Shown: positions 55,644 through 64,000 of the stretch, in pieces
Position numbering within the stretch: position 1 is the stretch's first letter
How the letters are laid out: every line of letters starts with the position of its first letter
From: Franconibacter pulveris DSM 19144
GTDB lineage: Bacteria > Pseudomonadota > Gammaproteobacteria > Enterobacterales > Enterobacteriaceae
DNA: 64,000 nt
Assembly: GCA_000621185.1 (NCBI GenBank)
Contig: KK211224.1
Span: 229,923 to 293,922, forward strand
Direction of reading: 5' to 3'
Notes under the pieces: generated by a model
Told to the model about the DNA's origin: nothing
Seen by the model: the letters and a program-made list of their open reading frames with translations, nothing else
Databases searched by the model: none
Made by a program: the position numbers and the translations under genes

Positions 55644-58301
55644 GTGCGTCGGCCTTCTGGTTCCTGTGGAAAACAAAAGTCTATACCTTGTATTAATGCG
55701 CAGCTGGCGCCCGCCAAAACGTATATTGATAGTGCCGGGGTAACGCGGGAAGGCCACAGCATATATGAGCATTGTCTTATTGTTGGTTTTGTCGCCAAAG
55801 AAATTATAAAAAACTTTCCGGCAGCTATTGTTGATGCTTTATTCCCATCCGGAAGTGCGCTGGTGGCGGCATGTCATGATGTCGGCAAACTTTCTCCTGT
55901 TTTCTATCTACGGTTACAAATCGCGCTGAACTGTGCTTCATTGCCAATGGTGCAAGAGTTGCTCGCAATTTTGGGATGTGATGTCAACGAGCCTTCACTT
56001 CGCGAATTTGAACAACAGTGGGGCGGCCATGCCGGTGTTAGCGCTATCACTCTTGCGGCGATAACAAAAGATACGCATATCAGCGCCATCGTTGGGCAGC
56101 ATCACGGCCGTAAAGTCTTTATTGACCGTTATCCGGCGCATAGTCAGGTGTTAGGTTCAGAAATATGGCAGCGTGAACGCACCGCACTGGTTTTGTCATT
56201 ACAGCAGGCAATGCATGAACCCTGGCCAGAAATAAAAGGTTTTGCGCAGCGGCAGTTATTGTCTGGATTGACAACAGTCGCCGACTGGATTGGTTCTGGG
56301 CGCGGGTTCGACAATCCTGACATACCGTGGCGACAACAAATTCCACCGGCGTTGAATGCGGCGGGAATAAGGCCCGTTACGTATCGTACCGGGCTGGAAT
56401 TTGGTGATATTTTCCAGGATGAAGCGGGTCGTCCTTATCAGCCTAATGAAATACAACGGGCTTTTAGCGAGGCAGTAAAAGTCCCCGGCGTTTATGTACT
56501 GGAAGCGCCGATGGGAATGGGGAAAACAGAGGCGGCGCTTTACGCTGCCGGTAATTTGCTGGCGGCAGGTCATGCCCGTGGCGTTTATTTTGCCCTTCCC
56601 ACTCAACTTACCTCTGACAAAATCTATCAGCGCTTCAGCTTATGGCTGCAAACGATTCTGTCGCCAGATAATGAGCTTCGCTATGCACTGCTGTTACATG
56701 GTAAATCTCATCTACAGAATCAGATGATGGGGGAGGATGCGAAACCCGGCGGGAGCTGGTTTGATTCCCGCAAACGAGGCTTACTGGCTCCTTTTGCGGT
56801 AGGAACGCTTGATCAAGCGTTAATGGCTGTTATGAACGTTAAGCACGGCTTTGTCAGAGCTTTTGGTCTGGCTGGCAAGGTGGTTATCTTTGATGAAGTT
56901 CATAGCTACGATGCCTATACCAGCCTTATTTTGACGCATCTGATTCACATGCTGCGTGAACTGCAATGCACCGTCATCATTCTGAGTGCAACGCTCACAC
57001 AAAAACAGCGCGCCGTATTACTGGCTACAGAGCATTGTGGAAGCGAAGCATATCCGCTCATCTCAGCGATGCCTTTTTCATCACAGCAGCTAACGAGCCT
57101 GCCATTAACACCCCCACCGTCCCGCCGTGTCATGCTCCATTACTCTTCCACCGAGCTTGCGATAGAAGAAGCGCTGCGGCGCGCGGAGCAAGGACAGCAG
57201 GTGCTGTGGATAGAAAATACAGTGGCTGAAGCTCAGGAATGCTTTGCCACGCTGGCTTCTCGCTGTAAGGCGATGGGGCTGGAGTGCGGTTTATTGCATT
57301 CACGCTTTACCCTTCACCACAGGACACTTAATGAAGAACGCTGGGTTAGCTTGTATGGCAAAGGGGGATGGCAGGAACGAACGGCGTCAGGCAGGGTGCT
57401 CATTGGTACTCAGGTGCTGGAGCAATCCATTGATATTGATGCTGATTTTCTGGTAACGCGTTTTGCGCCGACAGATTTACTGATGCAGCGACTGGGGCGT
57501 TTATGGCGACATGAGCGAACGCCTCGCCCAGCCTGCGCTCGCCGTGAAGTCTGGCTTCTGGCCCCTGAAACAAAACTCGCCATCTCATCCCCTTATCTGG
57601 CTTTTGGCGCCAGCGCCTGGGTTTACGCGCCTTATATTCTTTGTCGAACGCTGGAAGTCTGGCGTTCGCGCCATCACGTCGACCTGCCCACAGACATACG
57701 CCCTTTGCTGGAGGCGACCTATCGCGAACGTCCGGAGACGGAACCGATGAGCTTTTGGCTGCATGAACTGCTTGAAGGCAAAAAAACGCATCCCGTACGG
57801 AAAGGTATTGTGGAACTGGAACAACATGCGCGCCTGACGCTTTCCAGCAACTCCGTTACGCAACCGGAAAGCCGCGCCCGGACGCGCTACAGCGAGCAGG
57901 ATAACGCTTCATTCTTACTGCTGCGTGAAGCGACACGCGATACCCGGAACAAGCTCACCCGTGTGCGGTTGCTCAACGGCGACTGGCACGATATCCCCTG
58001 GCAAAAACAGCGGCTGGAAGAGGCCGAATGGCGGGAGCTTGCTCTTGAGCTGGAGAAACAACGCGTATCGCTACCGCACCGCCAGCGCCCGGAAGATAAC
58101 GCTGACAATGGGTTATGGGAGTATGGCCTGAAACATGTGTTTTACCCGGGTAACAGGGCGGAAGGCGAAGAGCCTGAATTGCAGGTGGTCATCGTTGAAG
58201 AGGCAGGCGATTTACGAGGCGTTGACGGCGCGTTCCTTATGGGGCGCTACCGTTACCGATATCAGCAAGAAACAGGACTTCGCATTATGAAAAAGGAGTA
58301 A
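55644..58301 (+). CDS. cas3: Type I-E Cas3 helicase-nuclease
   Basis: The product from GTG 55644 is 885 residues. The HD nuclease domain has EHC (His43), CHDVGK (HD 78-79) and VGQHHGRK. The superfamily 2 helicase has Walker A APMGMGKTEAA (about 289), DEVH in VIFDEVHSYD (about 416), ILSATL, GTQVLEQSID and motif VI MQRLGRLWRH. It degrades DNA marked by Cascade. The start is uncertain: GTG 55644 has AGGAA eight bases upstream, while TTG 55596 lacks spacing. The first 25 residues (RRPSGSCGKQKSIP) do not look like a family start, and the conserved part begins near AKTYIDSAG. Confidence 0.92.
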   Translation: MRRPSGSCGKQKSIPCINAQLAPAKTYIDSAGVTREGHSIYEHCLIVGFVAKEIIKNFPAAIVDALFPSGSALVAACHDVGKLSPVFYLRLQIALNCASLPMVQELLAILGCDVNEPSLREFEQQWGGHAGVSAITLAAITKDTHISAIVGQHHGRKVFIDRYPAHSQVLGSEIWQRERTALVLSLQQAMHEPWPEIKGFAQRQLLSGLTTVADWIGSGRGFDNPDIPWRQQIPPALNAAGIRPVTYRTGLEFGDIFQDEAGRPYQPNEIQRAFSEAVKVPGVYVLEAPMGMGKTEAALYAAGNLLAAGHARGVYFALPTQLTSDKIYQRFSLWLQTILSPDNELRYALLLHGKSHLQNQMMGEDAKPGGSWFDSRKRGLLAPFAVGTLDQALMAVMNVKHGFVRAFGLAGKVVIFDEVHSYDAYTSLILTHLIHMLRELQCTVIILSATLTQKQRAVLLATEHCGSEAYPLISAMPFSSQQLTSLPLTPPPSRRVMLHYSSTELAIEEALRRAEQGQQVLWIENTVAEAQECFATLASRCKAMGLECGLLHSRFTLHHRTLNEERWVSLYGKGGWQERTASGRVLIGTQVLEQSIDIDADFLVTRFAPTDLLMQRLGRLWRHERTPRPACARREVWLLAPETKLAISSPYLAFGASAWVYAPYILCRTLEVWRSRHHVDLPTDIRPLLEATYRERPETEPMSFWLHELLEGKKTHPVRKGIVELEQHARLTLSSNSVTQPESRARTRYSEQDNASFLLLREATRDTRNKLTRVRLLNGDWHDIPWQKQRLEEAEWRELALELEKQRVSLPHRQRPEDNADNGLWEYGLKHVFYPGNRAEGEEPELQVVIVEEAGDLRGVDGAFLMGRYRYRYQQETGLRIMKKE

Positions 58302-58307
58302 TGAAAA

Positions 58308-59816
58308 ATGGAGGAAGCGGTAAACCGTTTTAACTTGATAGACGAACCCTGGATTCCGGTTGCAAATGAAGGGCGAGTCAGCCTGAAAAGGGTGTTTAGC
58401 GACCCGGAATTAAAGGCGCTGGGAGGCGATGCGGTACAAAAAATTGCGTTGATGAAACTTTTGCAGGCCATTTGTCAGGCTGCCGCAACGCCAGAAAATA
58501 ATACGCAATGGCAGCAAACAGGGCCGGATGGATTATGCAAAAAGGTGCTGGCCTACCTGAACCGCTGGCGTGATAGCTTCTGGCTCTATGGCAACACCCC
58601 GTTTTTACAGATGCCAGAAATTAAAAGAGCGGAGCTCAAACCGTTCGGTACGGTACTGCCGGCGGTATCGACAGGTAATACGACGGTGCTTACGCAAAGC
58701 CAGACTGAGAAGCCGTTGAGTGATGCCGATAAAGCGCTCTTGTTGATAGTACAGATGAGTATGGCGCTGGGAGGAAAGAAAACGGACAACCGCGTTGTGC
58801 TTTCACAGGGGTACACAGGAAAAACCAACGAAAAAGGCAAACCAGCGACTGGAAAAGCGGGGTCTGCACTCGGGTTTATGGGGATGATGCACCATTTCTG
58901 CCTGGGAGCGAATCTTCAACAAACGTGCTGGCTGAATCTTTTCACACAACAGGATATCGCTGCGTTAACGCAATATCCGGCCGGGCTTGGGGTGGCGCCC
59001 TGGGAAGCGATGCCCGAAGGTGAAAATTGTGCGCGGGCTAAAGCGTTAAAGCAAAGCCTGATGGGCAGATTGGTGCCGATGGGCCGTTTTTGCCTGCTGA
59101 CGGAAAGCGGGCTGCATTACAGCGAGGGAATAAGCCATAGCGGGTACAAGGAAGGGCTGTACGACCCCTCCCTGCTTGTTAATAAAAAAGGGAAAGAACT
59201 CAAAGTCCTGTGGGCAGACCCGGCGCGTCGCCCCTGGCGTGAATTACCTTCGTTACTCACGGTCGCTCTTGCGCAGCAATCTGAGTGGGAATGTGAACAG
59301 CTCCATTTCGCCATTTCAAAAGCTTGTCGTGAGCAATTGCAATTTGGCGTGTGGTCCGGCGGTCTGCGGGTTAGCAGCAATGCCGGAGAGCAATTTCTCA
59401 CGGGTACTGACGACGTTGTCGAGTCATTACTGTGGATCGAGCCCGATCTTTTTGGCGAATCCTGGTTCAACCATTTTAAAGGCGAAATGCTGGCGCTTGA
59501 TGGACTGGCAAAACGTCTGTTCGGTTGTGTCAGCGGCTGGTACCGGGAAATGAAAGTGGACGCCAAATCTATTGCACCGCAGGCAACGGAGCTCTTCTGG
59601 CAACGTTGCGAGCAGCAGGCGCAGGCGTTGCTGGATGGCTGTATGGATGCGGATCAGCGGCAGCGATTACGCCATCAGTTTGCGGCCTTTCTGTATCAGA
59701 CCTTTGACCATTTTTGCCCCAGTCAGACCGCCAGGCAACTTGACGCCTGGGCGAAAACACGCCCCAACCTGGCGGATTACCTTAAAAACGCCAGCCTCGC
59801 TAAGGAGAGCATATGA
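58308..59816 (+). CDS. casA: Cascade large subunit Cas8e (Cse1/CasA)
   Basis: The 502-residue product begins MEEAVNRFNLIDEPWIPVAN, the standard Cse1 start, and carries FWLYGNTPFLQM, GSALGFMGMMHHFCL (about 184-198) and SHSGYKEGLYDPS. Cas8e recognises the PAM and recruits Cas3. It starts six bases after cas3 and overlaps casB by four. Confidence 0.95.
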   Translation: MEEAVNRFNLIDEPWIPVANEGRVSLKRVFSDPELKALGGDAVQKIALMKLLQAICQAAATPENNTQWQQTGPDGLCKKVLAYLNRWRDSFWLYGNTPFLQMPEIKRAELKPFGTVLPAVSTGNTTVLTQSQTEKPLSDADKALLLIVQMSMALGGKKTDNRVVLSQGYTGKTNEKGKPATGKAGSALGFMGMMHHFCLGANLQQTCWLNLFTQQDIAALTQYPAGLGVAPWEAMPEGENCARAKALKQSLMGRLVPMGRFCLLTESGLHYSEGISHSGYKEGLYDPSLLVNKKGKELKVLWADPARRPWRELPSLLTVALAQQSEWECEQLHFAISKACREQLQFGVWSGGLRVSSNAGEQFLTGTDDVVESLLWIEPDLFGESWFNHFKGEMLALDGLAKRLFGCVSGWYREMKVDAKSIAPQATELFWQRCEQQAQALLDGCMDADQRQRLRHQFAAFLYQTFDHFCPSQTARQLDAWAKTRPNLADYLKNASLAKESI

Positions 59817-60337
59817 GTACCCTGACAGAGCCGCAAACACGCAGCGGCGCGTTTATTCACTATCTCTTTGAACATTGTCAGCATGACAAAGGGTTCGCCG
59901 CACGTCTGAGGCGCGCCAGCAACCCCGCCACGGAATACCAGAGTTGGGAAATTCTGGGACGTTTCGGCATTAACCTCGAAAACGATGCGGAGCGCCGCGT
60001 CTATGGCCTGGTTTCGGCGGCGCTGGCAAACAGTCGCGCTCAGACAAATGGCTCGCTGAAGCTTGGTCAGGCTGTTGCTCTGAGTTTCCCGGACGGGAGC
60101 AACAGCGACCAGGCGAAGGCGCGTTTACGACGGCTGCTCGCCTGTGAAAGCGTGGAAGAAGTATGCCGTATTCTCAGACCGCTGTTATCGCTTATCCAGA
60201 GCCGGGTTTCCCAACCACTGGATTACGAGAATCTGCTGAACGATTTGCTCTTTTTCAACCGCGGCGGGGAGCGTGTCCGGGCACGCTGGGCGCAGCAGTT
60301 CTACGCAAGTGAGCCGAAGGGGGAGGGCGCAAAATGA
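59813..60337 (+). CDS. casB: Cascade small subunit Cse2 (CasB/Cas11e)
   Basis: The 174-residue helical protein starts MSTLTEPQTRSGAFIHYLFEH and contains YGLVSAALANSRAQTNGSLKLGQA and RLRRLLACESVEEVCRILRPLL, typical of Cse2. Two copies line the Cascade belly. It overlaps casA and cas6e by four bases each. Confidence 0.93.
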   Translation: MSTLTEPQTRSGAFIHYLFEHCQHDKGFAARLRRASNPATEYQSWEILGRFGINLENDAERRVYGLVSAALANSRAQTNGSLKLGQAVALSFPDGSNSDQAKARLRRLLACESVEEVCRILRPLLSLIQSRVSQPLDYENLLNDLLFFNRGGERVRARWAQQFYASEPKGEGAK

Positions 60338-60969
60338 CGCTTTATATTAGCGCGCTGCGCCTTGATGCCCGCGCTTGCCGCCACTTGAAAATCACTGACG
60401 GTTATAGCCTTCACCGGGTGGTGTACAGCTTGTTTAACGACGTACGTTCAGATGAGCAAAAGCAGCATTCGGCGGCGAGCGGTTTCCAGTGGGCAGATAA
60501 AGGCGGCGATAGCCTGGGCAGACGTCTTATTTTGTTGTCTGACCGTCCACCGGTTTCCCCTGAAATGGGCGAACTGGAAACGCGGATATTGCCCGAGGGA
60601 TTTCTGAAACATAGCCATTATCGCTTCACTGTCTGCATGAATCCCACCCTGCGAAATAAACAGACCGGCAAACTAACGCCGGTGCGTGGTCGGGAAGCGA
60701 TAAGCGCATGGTTTTGCAGTAGAGCGGAGAAATGGGGTTTCCGTGTCGAGCCGCAGCATATACAGGTGGACAGCATTAACGTGCTGCGTTTTACGGCCGG
60801 GGATAAAAAAACCGTGACGTTGCAGCAAGCCACGGTAAGCGGGCGACTTACCGTTACGCAGACGGAACATTTTCAACACGCTTTTACCAGAGGGATTGGT
60901 CGTGGGCGCGCATTTGGTTGCGGCTTGCTGCAAATCACTCCGCTACCTGAATTACCTTTTTTTAACTGA
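60334..60969 (+). CDS. cas6e: Cas6e crRNA endonuclease (CasE)
   Basis: The 211-residue RAMP protein processes the repeat hairpin and remains on the crRNA 3' end. The likely catalytic His is in DGYSLHRVVYSLF (about 27). The C-terminal glycine-rich loop is RGIGRGRAFGCGLLQI. It sits between casB and cas7e, not after cas5e as in E. coli K-12. Confidence 0.93.
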   Translation: MTLYISALRLDARACRHLKITDGYSLHRVVYSLFNDVRSDEQKQHSAASGFQWADKGGDSLGRRLILLSDRPPVSPEMGELETRILPEGFLKHSHYRFTVCMNPTLRNKQTGKLTPVRGREAISAWFCSRAEKWGFRVEPQHIQVDSINVLRFTAGDKKTVTLQQATVSGRLTVTQTEHFQHAFTRGIGRGRAFGCGLLQITPLPELPFFN

Positions 60970-60982
60970 ACAAGGATTTGTT

Positions 60983-62020
60983 ATGAACAACACCCATATT
61001 GAGTTTCATATTCTGCAATCTTTTCCTGTTACTTGCTTAAATCGTGACGACGTTGGCGCGCCGAAGAGCGCTATTGTCGGGGGCGTTTCTCGCGCTCGCG
61101 TCAGCTCTCAGTGCTGGAAGCGGCAGGTGCGTTTAGCGCTACACACATTTGGTGTAAAGCTTGGCGTGCGAACAAAAAAGGTTAAGGAACTGATCCACCC
61201 TCACTGCATCGCGTTGGGCGCATCGCAGGAACAGGCCGACGCGTGCGCCGGGAAAATAGCCGAGCTGTTGTCGGACGACACGCTGCTGTTCATCAGCGAG
61301 AGCGAAGCGGCCGCGTTTGCCGCACTTGCGCAGGCACACGCGTTTGACGCCGGGAAAATGACTATAAAAGAGCTGACGAAAGCGGCGAAGAAAATCCTTA
61401 ACCCCAACCTGGACGCGCTGGATATCGCATTATTCGGCCGCATGGTGGCAAAAGCGGCGGAGATGAATGTTGAAGCGGCATCTTCATTCAGCCACGCTAT
61501 TTCCACTCATAAAGTCAGTAATGAAGTGGAATTCTTCACCGCGCTGGATGACAGGCAGGAAGAGTCAGGCTCGGCGCATATGGGTAGCCTGGAGTTTAAT
61601 GCCGCTACCTATTATCGCTATATCAGCCTTGACCTCGGGCAACTGGCTCAGACGCTTGGGTCAGATGAATCGCCCGCCAGTCAGGAACAACTGCGCAAAG
61701 CGGTTGCAACCTTTACTAAAGCGCTGTTCGTCGCTCAGCCTGCTGCACGCCAGACCACGCAGTCTGGTGCCAGCCCCTGGGAGTACGCCAGGGTGCTGGT
61801 GCGTCAGGGGCAGCGTTTACAGGCGCCGTTTGAGACGCCCGTAAAAGCCGAACAAGGCGGATATCTGCAGCCCAGTATTCGTGAACTGCAGGCCTGGCTT
61901 AATAAGAAAGAAAAACTCAGCGGTTCGTTGTTTGGCAAGCGTGGCGATTACGAATGGGGGCTTGATGAAAATTATTCCATCGATGCGCTGATTGACGACC
62001 TGCAGCGTCATGTGGAGTAA
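60983..62020 (+). CDS. cas7e: Cascade backbone Cas7e (CasC)
   Basis: The 345-residue product starts MNNTHIEFHILQSFPVTCLN and has the family motif KSAIVGGVSRARVSSQCWKR (about 28-47). Six copies form the crRNA filament. ATG 60983 has AAGGA upstream. It is followed by cas5e after three bases. Confidence 0.95.
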   Translation: MNNTHIEFHILQSFPVTCLNRDDVGAPKSAIVGGVSRARVSSQCWKRQVRLALHTFGVKLGVRTKKVKELIHPHCIALGASQEQADACAGKIAELLSDDTLLFISESEAAAFAALAQAHAFDAGKMTIKELTKAAKKILNPNLDALDIALFGRMVAKAAEMNVEAASSFSHAISTHKVSNEVEFFTALDDRQEESGSAHMGSLEFNAATYYRYISLDLGQLAQTLGSDESPASQEQLRKAVATFTKALFVAQPAARQTTQSGASPWEYARVLVRQGQRLQAPFETPVKAEQGGYLQPSIRELQAWLNKKEKLSGSLFGKRGDYEWGLDENYSIDALIDDLQRHVE

Positions 62021-62023
62021 GCC

Positions 62024-62722
62024 ATGAATGAGCATTACTTGCTCCTCTGGCTGGAGGGCCCATTACAAAGCTGGGGGCACGACTCCCGCTTTGGTCGCCG
62101 TGATACGCTGCCTTTCCCTACGATGTCCGGTGTTTGCGGGCTGCTTTGCGCGGCGTTGGGCGCAGGCGGTGAGCAGCGGGAACTGTTGGCCTCGCTCACG
62201 CAAGGAGAATGGTATGTCCGTGCGCTGGCGCGACACGATCTCCCTCCGTCTGCGCCGCTCCGTGATTTCCACATGGTGGGCAGCGGCTATGATGAAAGCG
62301 ACCCGTGGCAACTCTTGCTCATTCCCAAAACGAATGAGGGGAAAAAACCGGTGGGCGGCGGGACCAAAATGACCTACCGCTACTATCTCCAGGACCAGGC
62401 TTTCGCCGTTATTGTCGCGCTTGAAGAGACGTTAGCTAAGCGCCTTGCCGGCGCGCTTGCCGACCCGGTCTGGACGCTGTCGCTGGGGCGTAAGAGCTGT
62501 GCGCCGACGGAACTCATCGGCCAGGGCGTTTATGCGGACAGGCAGCAGGCGCTGGCGCACTGCGATGCGCTGATGCAGGAGAAAAATCGTCATCTGCATT
62601 TTGAAGTGATTTGCGGCGCGGCGCCTGAAAACGGAGAGGTGCTGACGCTGAACGATGTGCCGTTACAGTTTGGCACGGATAAGCGCTACCGGGACAGGCA
62701 GGTCACGCTGGTTTATGCATAG
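62024..62722 (+). CDS. cas5e: Cascade Cas5e (CasD)
   Basis: The 232-residue RAMP protein holds the crRNA 5' handle. It starts MNEHYLLLWLEGPLQSWGHD with the GPLQSWG motif, then TMSGVCGLLCAALG and a C-terminal SLGRKSCAPTELIG region. It is separated from cas1 by a hairpin. Confidence 0.95.
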   Translation: MNEHYLLLWLEGPLQSWGHDSRFGRRDTLPFPTMSGVCGLLCAALGAGGEQRELLASLTQGEWYVRALARHDLPPSAPLRDFHMVGSGYDESDPWQLLLIPKTNEGKKPVGGGTKMTYRYYLQDQAFAVIVALEETLAKRLAGALADPVWTLSLGRKSCAPTELIGQGVYADRQQALAHCDALMQEKNRHLHFEVICGAAPENGEVLTLNDVPLQFGTDKRYRDRQVTLVYA

Positions 62723-62727
62723 GAGAT

Positions 62728-62751
62728 GCGGGCTACGGAAACGTAGCCCGC
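62728..62751 (+). terminator. Perfect GNRA hairpin between cas5e and cas1
   Basis: GCGGGCTACG and CGTAGCCCGC form a ten-base perfect stem closed by a GAAA tetraloop, followed by TTATTC. It lies in the 46-base gap before cas1 and could partly terminate, protect or process the operon mRNA. Confidence 0.65.
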
Positions 62752-62768
62752 TTATTCAGGGAGGAACG

Positions 62769-63629
62769 ATGGCGCAAGGTCAAAGGTTGTTTGTCAAAAT
62801 TACCCGGGAGTCTTTACCGCAGGTAAAAGATAAATATCCGTTTATCTATCTGGAGCGCGGGCGGCTGGAAATTGACGACAGCAGTCTTAAATGGCTGGAT
62901 GCCGAAGGCAATGTGGTTCGATTGCCAGTAGCCACGCTCAACACATTATTATTAGGCCCCGGAACCTCTATTACTCACGAAGCAGTAAAAACAGCGGCGG
63001 CGGCCAACTGCTCGCTTTGCTGGGTGGGTGAAGATAGCCTGTTATTTTATGCCGCCGGTTTTCAGCCGACGGCCGATAGCCGTAATTTCCGGCGTCAGAT
63101 GGAATTGGCATGCGATAAAAAACGCGCGCTTGAGATTGCGCGTGCGATGTTCGCGAGACGTTTTCCGGATGCCGAACTGACGGACAAAAGCCTGAAAGAG
63201 ATGATGGGCATGGAGGGCAACCGGGTTCGCGCGTTGTATCAGGAAAAAGCGCAACAGTACGGCGTTGGCTGGAAAGGCAGGCAATTTGTACCCAACAAAT
63301 TTGAGCTTAGCGACACCACAAACCAGATCCTGACTTCGGCCAATGCGGCCCTTTACGGCATTCTCTGTTCCGCTATTCACGCTATGGGCTACTCTGCGCA
63401 TATCGGGTTTATCCATACGGGCTCGCCGTTGCCGTTTATCTATGATCTGGCCGATCTCTATAAAGCAGAGCTTTCCATTGATTTGGCTTTTGCGCTGAAT
63501 AAAGAGATGGCGGGGCAATATGATAAACACCTGCTGGCGAAACGCTTTCGTGAGCGGGTTATCGCCATGGATCTTCTCTCTGTGGTTGCCAGAGACATTA
63601 CGCAGTTACTGGGAGAGCGGAAGAGATGA
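62769..63629 (+). CDS. cas1: Type I-E Cas1 integrase
   Basis: The 286-residue product starts MAQGQRLFVKITRESLPQVK. Metal ligands are Glu in MMGMEGNRVRALYQ (about 138), His in GFIHTGSPLPF (about 208) and Asp in YDLADLYKAE (about 221). With Cas2 it inserts spacers. ATG 62769 has GGGAGGAACG upstream; longer frames extend into cas5e. It overlaps cas2 by four bases. Confidence 0.96.
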   Translation: MAQGQRLFVKITRESLPQVKDKYPFIYLERGRLEIDDSSLKWLDAEGNVVRLPVATLNTLLLGPGTSITHEAVKTAAAANCSLCWVGEDSLLFYAAGFQPTADSRNFRRQMELACDKKRALEIARAMFARRFPDAELTDKSLKEMMGMEGNRVRALYQEKAQQYGVGWKGRQFVPNKFELSDTTNQILTSANAALYGILCSAIHAMGYSAHIGFIHTGSPLPFIYDLADLYKAELSIDLAFALNKEMAGQYDKHLLAKRFRERVIAMDLLSVVARDITQLLGERKR

Positions 63630-63916
63630 TCGTGGTTGTGGCAAATAACCTTCCGCCTGCCGTACGCGGACGTATGAAGCTGTGGTTTGTTGAGCCGAGA
63701 GCCAATGTGTTCGTTTCAGGCGTTAAGGACGCAGTCACGTGCCATGTGGTGGAGTATCTGTTAAGCCACTGCTCTGCTCATGCAGGCGGGATTATTTTTA
63801 AAAGCCTTTCTGAGCCGCCGGGTTATGAGATTCGAACTATCGGGATGCCCGATAAAGATCTTTGTGAAATATCCGGCTTACAGCTGGTGATTGAAAAATT
63901 ATTAAAATCTGAATAG
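63626..63916 (+). CDS. cas2: Type I-E Cas2
   Basis: The 96-residue product starts MIVVVANNLPPAVRGRMKLW and has VEPRANVFVSGVKDAV, the I-E Cas2 form that bridges two Cas1 dimers. It is the last cas gene and is followed by the leader and first repeat. Confidence 0.95.
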   Translation: MIVVVANNLPPAVRGRMKLWFVEPRANVFVSGVKDAVTCHVVEYLLSHCSAHAGGIIFKSLSEPPGYEIRTIGMPDKDLCEISGLQLVIEKLLKSE

Positions 63917-63971
63917 TTGCCAAAACCACATTATCCAGGTCGCAACTGATGTTCTTTAACAATATATTGGT
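63917..63971 (+). promoter_or_regulatory. CRISPR leader segment
   Basis: These 55 bases lie between the cas2 stop and the first repeat. The repeat-proximal end GTTCTTTAACAATATATTGG resembles leaders of other type I arrays. No clear IHF site was found; it may lie in the cas2 3' end. Confidence 0.65.
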
Positions 63972-64000
63972 GTCTTCTCCACGTCCGTGGAGGTGTTTCT
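63972..64000 (+). CRISPR. First repeat of a type I-E CRISPR array (cut by window edge)
   Basis: A 29-base unit begins GTCTTCTCCACG and ends GTGGAGGTGTTTCT, with a seven-base palindrome CTCCACG / CGTGGAG around TC, the size and structure of I-E repeats. The position after cas2 is canonical. It is a different sequence class from the E. coli GTGTTCCCCGCGCC repeat. Only one copy is visible, so the array is inferred. Confidence 0.8.

Noticed and set aside
63917..63971. IHF site in the CRISPR leader
   Set aside because: No stretch fits the WATCAANNNNTTR consensus on either strand well enough to list, although IHF is expected for I-E adaptation.

Overview
The window is a high-GC chromosomal segment of a yellow-pigmented member of the Enterobacteriaceae, most like the Cronobacter / Franconibacter / Siccibacter group. 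The evidence is a colinear enterobacterial core (tRNA-Phe, yqgA, speC, mltC, yggX, mutY, trmB, yggL, yggN; later yjiA, yjiX, btsT), a complete Pantoea/Cronobacter-style carotenoid operon, and a late-cobalamin gene block. The species cannot be fixed from the sequence alone.

Layout. (1) 1-5.7 kb is accessory DNA beside a tRNA-Phe gene. It holds the N-terminal 681 codons of a large autotransporter adhesin running off the left edge, a lipoprotein hydrolase, and a compact Hcp / L,D-transpeptidase-like effector / membrane immunity cassette typical of type VI secretion. Next come an AT-rich satellite-phage remnant with an Ash-like leader peptide and a 20-bp imperfect copy of the tRNA 3' end, which looks like an old attachment site. 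(2) 5.8-14.2 kb is core housekeeping: YqgA, ornithine decarboxylase, and the cell wall, iron and DNA repair cluster mltC-yggX-mutY facing trmB-yggL-yggN. (3) 14.4-22.3 kb is a hexose-phosphate sensing and uptake system: a UhpA/UhpB/UhpC-like signalling set followed directly by an AfuABC-type ABC transporter. (4) 22.3-32.4 kb, all on the minus strand, is a catabolic region. It has a CdaR-type regulator, two MFS carriers, an SMP-30 lactonase, then a tight operon of acyl-CoA ligase, CoA-transferase, short-chain reductase and thiolase. This set would suit activation and cleavage of a small hydroxy- or keto-acid. (5) 32.7-37.1 kb holds a DUF4760-like membrane protein preceded by a 15-codon ORF and an intrinsic terminator, then yjiA-yjiX-btsT with a clear CRP site upstream. 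(6) 37.6-43.5 kb is the late part of cobalamin synthesis (cbiB, cbiP/cobQ, cobU, cobS, cobT, with cobD convergent). No corrin-ring genes are seen, which suggests cobyrinate/cobinamide salvage or that the ring genes lie elsewhere. (7) 43.6-51.0 kb is the crtE-idi-crtX-crtY-crtI-crtB operon with crtZ convergent, giving zeaxanthin and its glucosides. (8) 51.2-55.1 kb has a LacI regulator divergent from a glycoside hydrolase, then small VOC, DinB and membrane proteins. (9) 55.6-64.0 kb is a complete type I-E CRISPR-Cas operon in the order cas3-cas8e-cse2-cas6e-cas7e-cas5e-cas1-cas2, with the first CRISPR repeat ending exactly at the window edge.

The most interesting points are the small Hcp-linked toxin/immunity cassette at an attachment-site scar, the non-E. 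coli cas gene order with a perfect hairpin before cas1 and an unresolved Cas3 start, the CoA-ester/lactonase cluster of unknown substrate, and several short unannotated ORFs (before speC, after yggN, before the DUF4760 gene, before cbiP). No wholly new system could be proven by reading alone.
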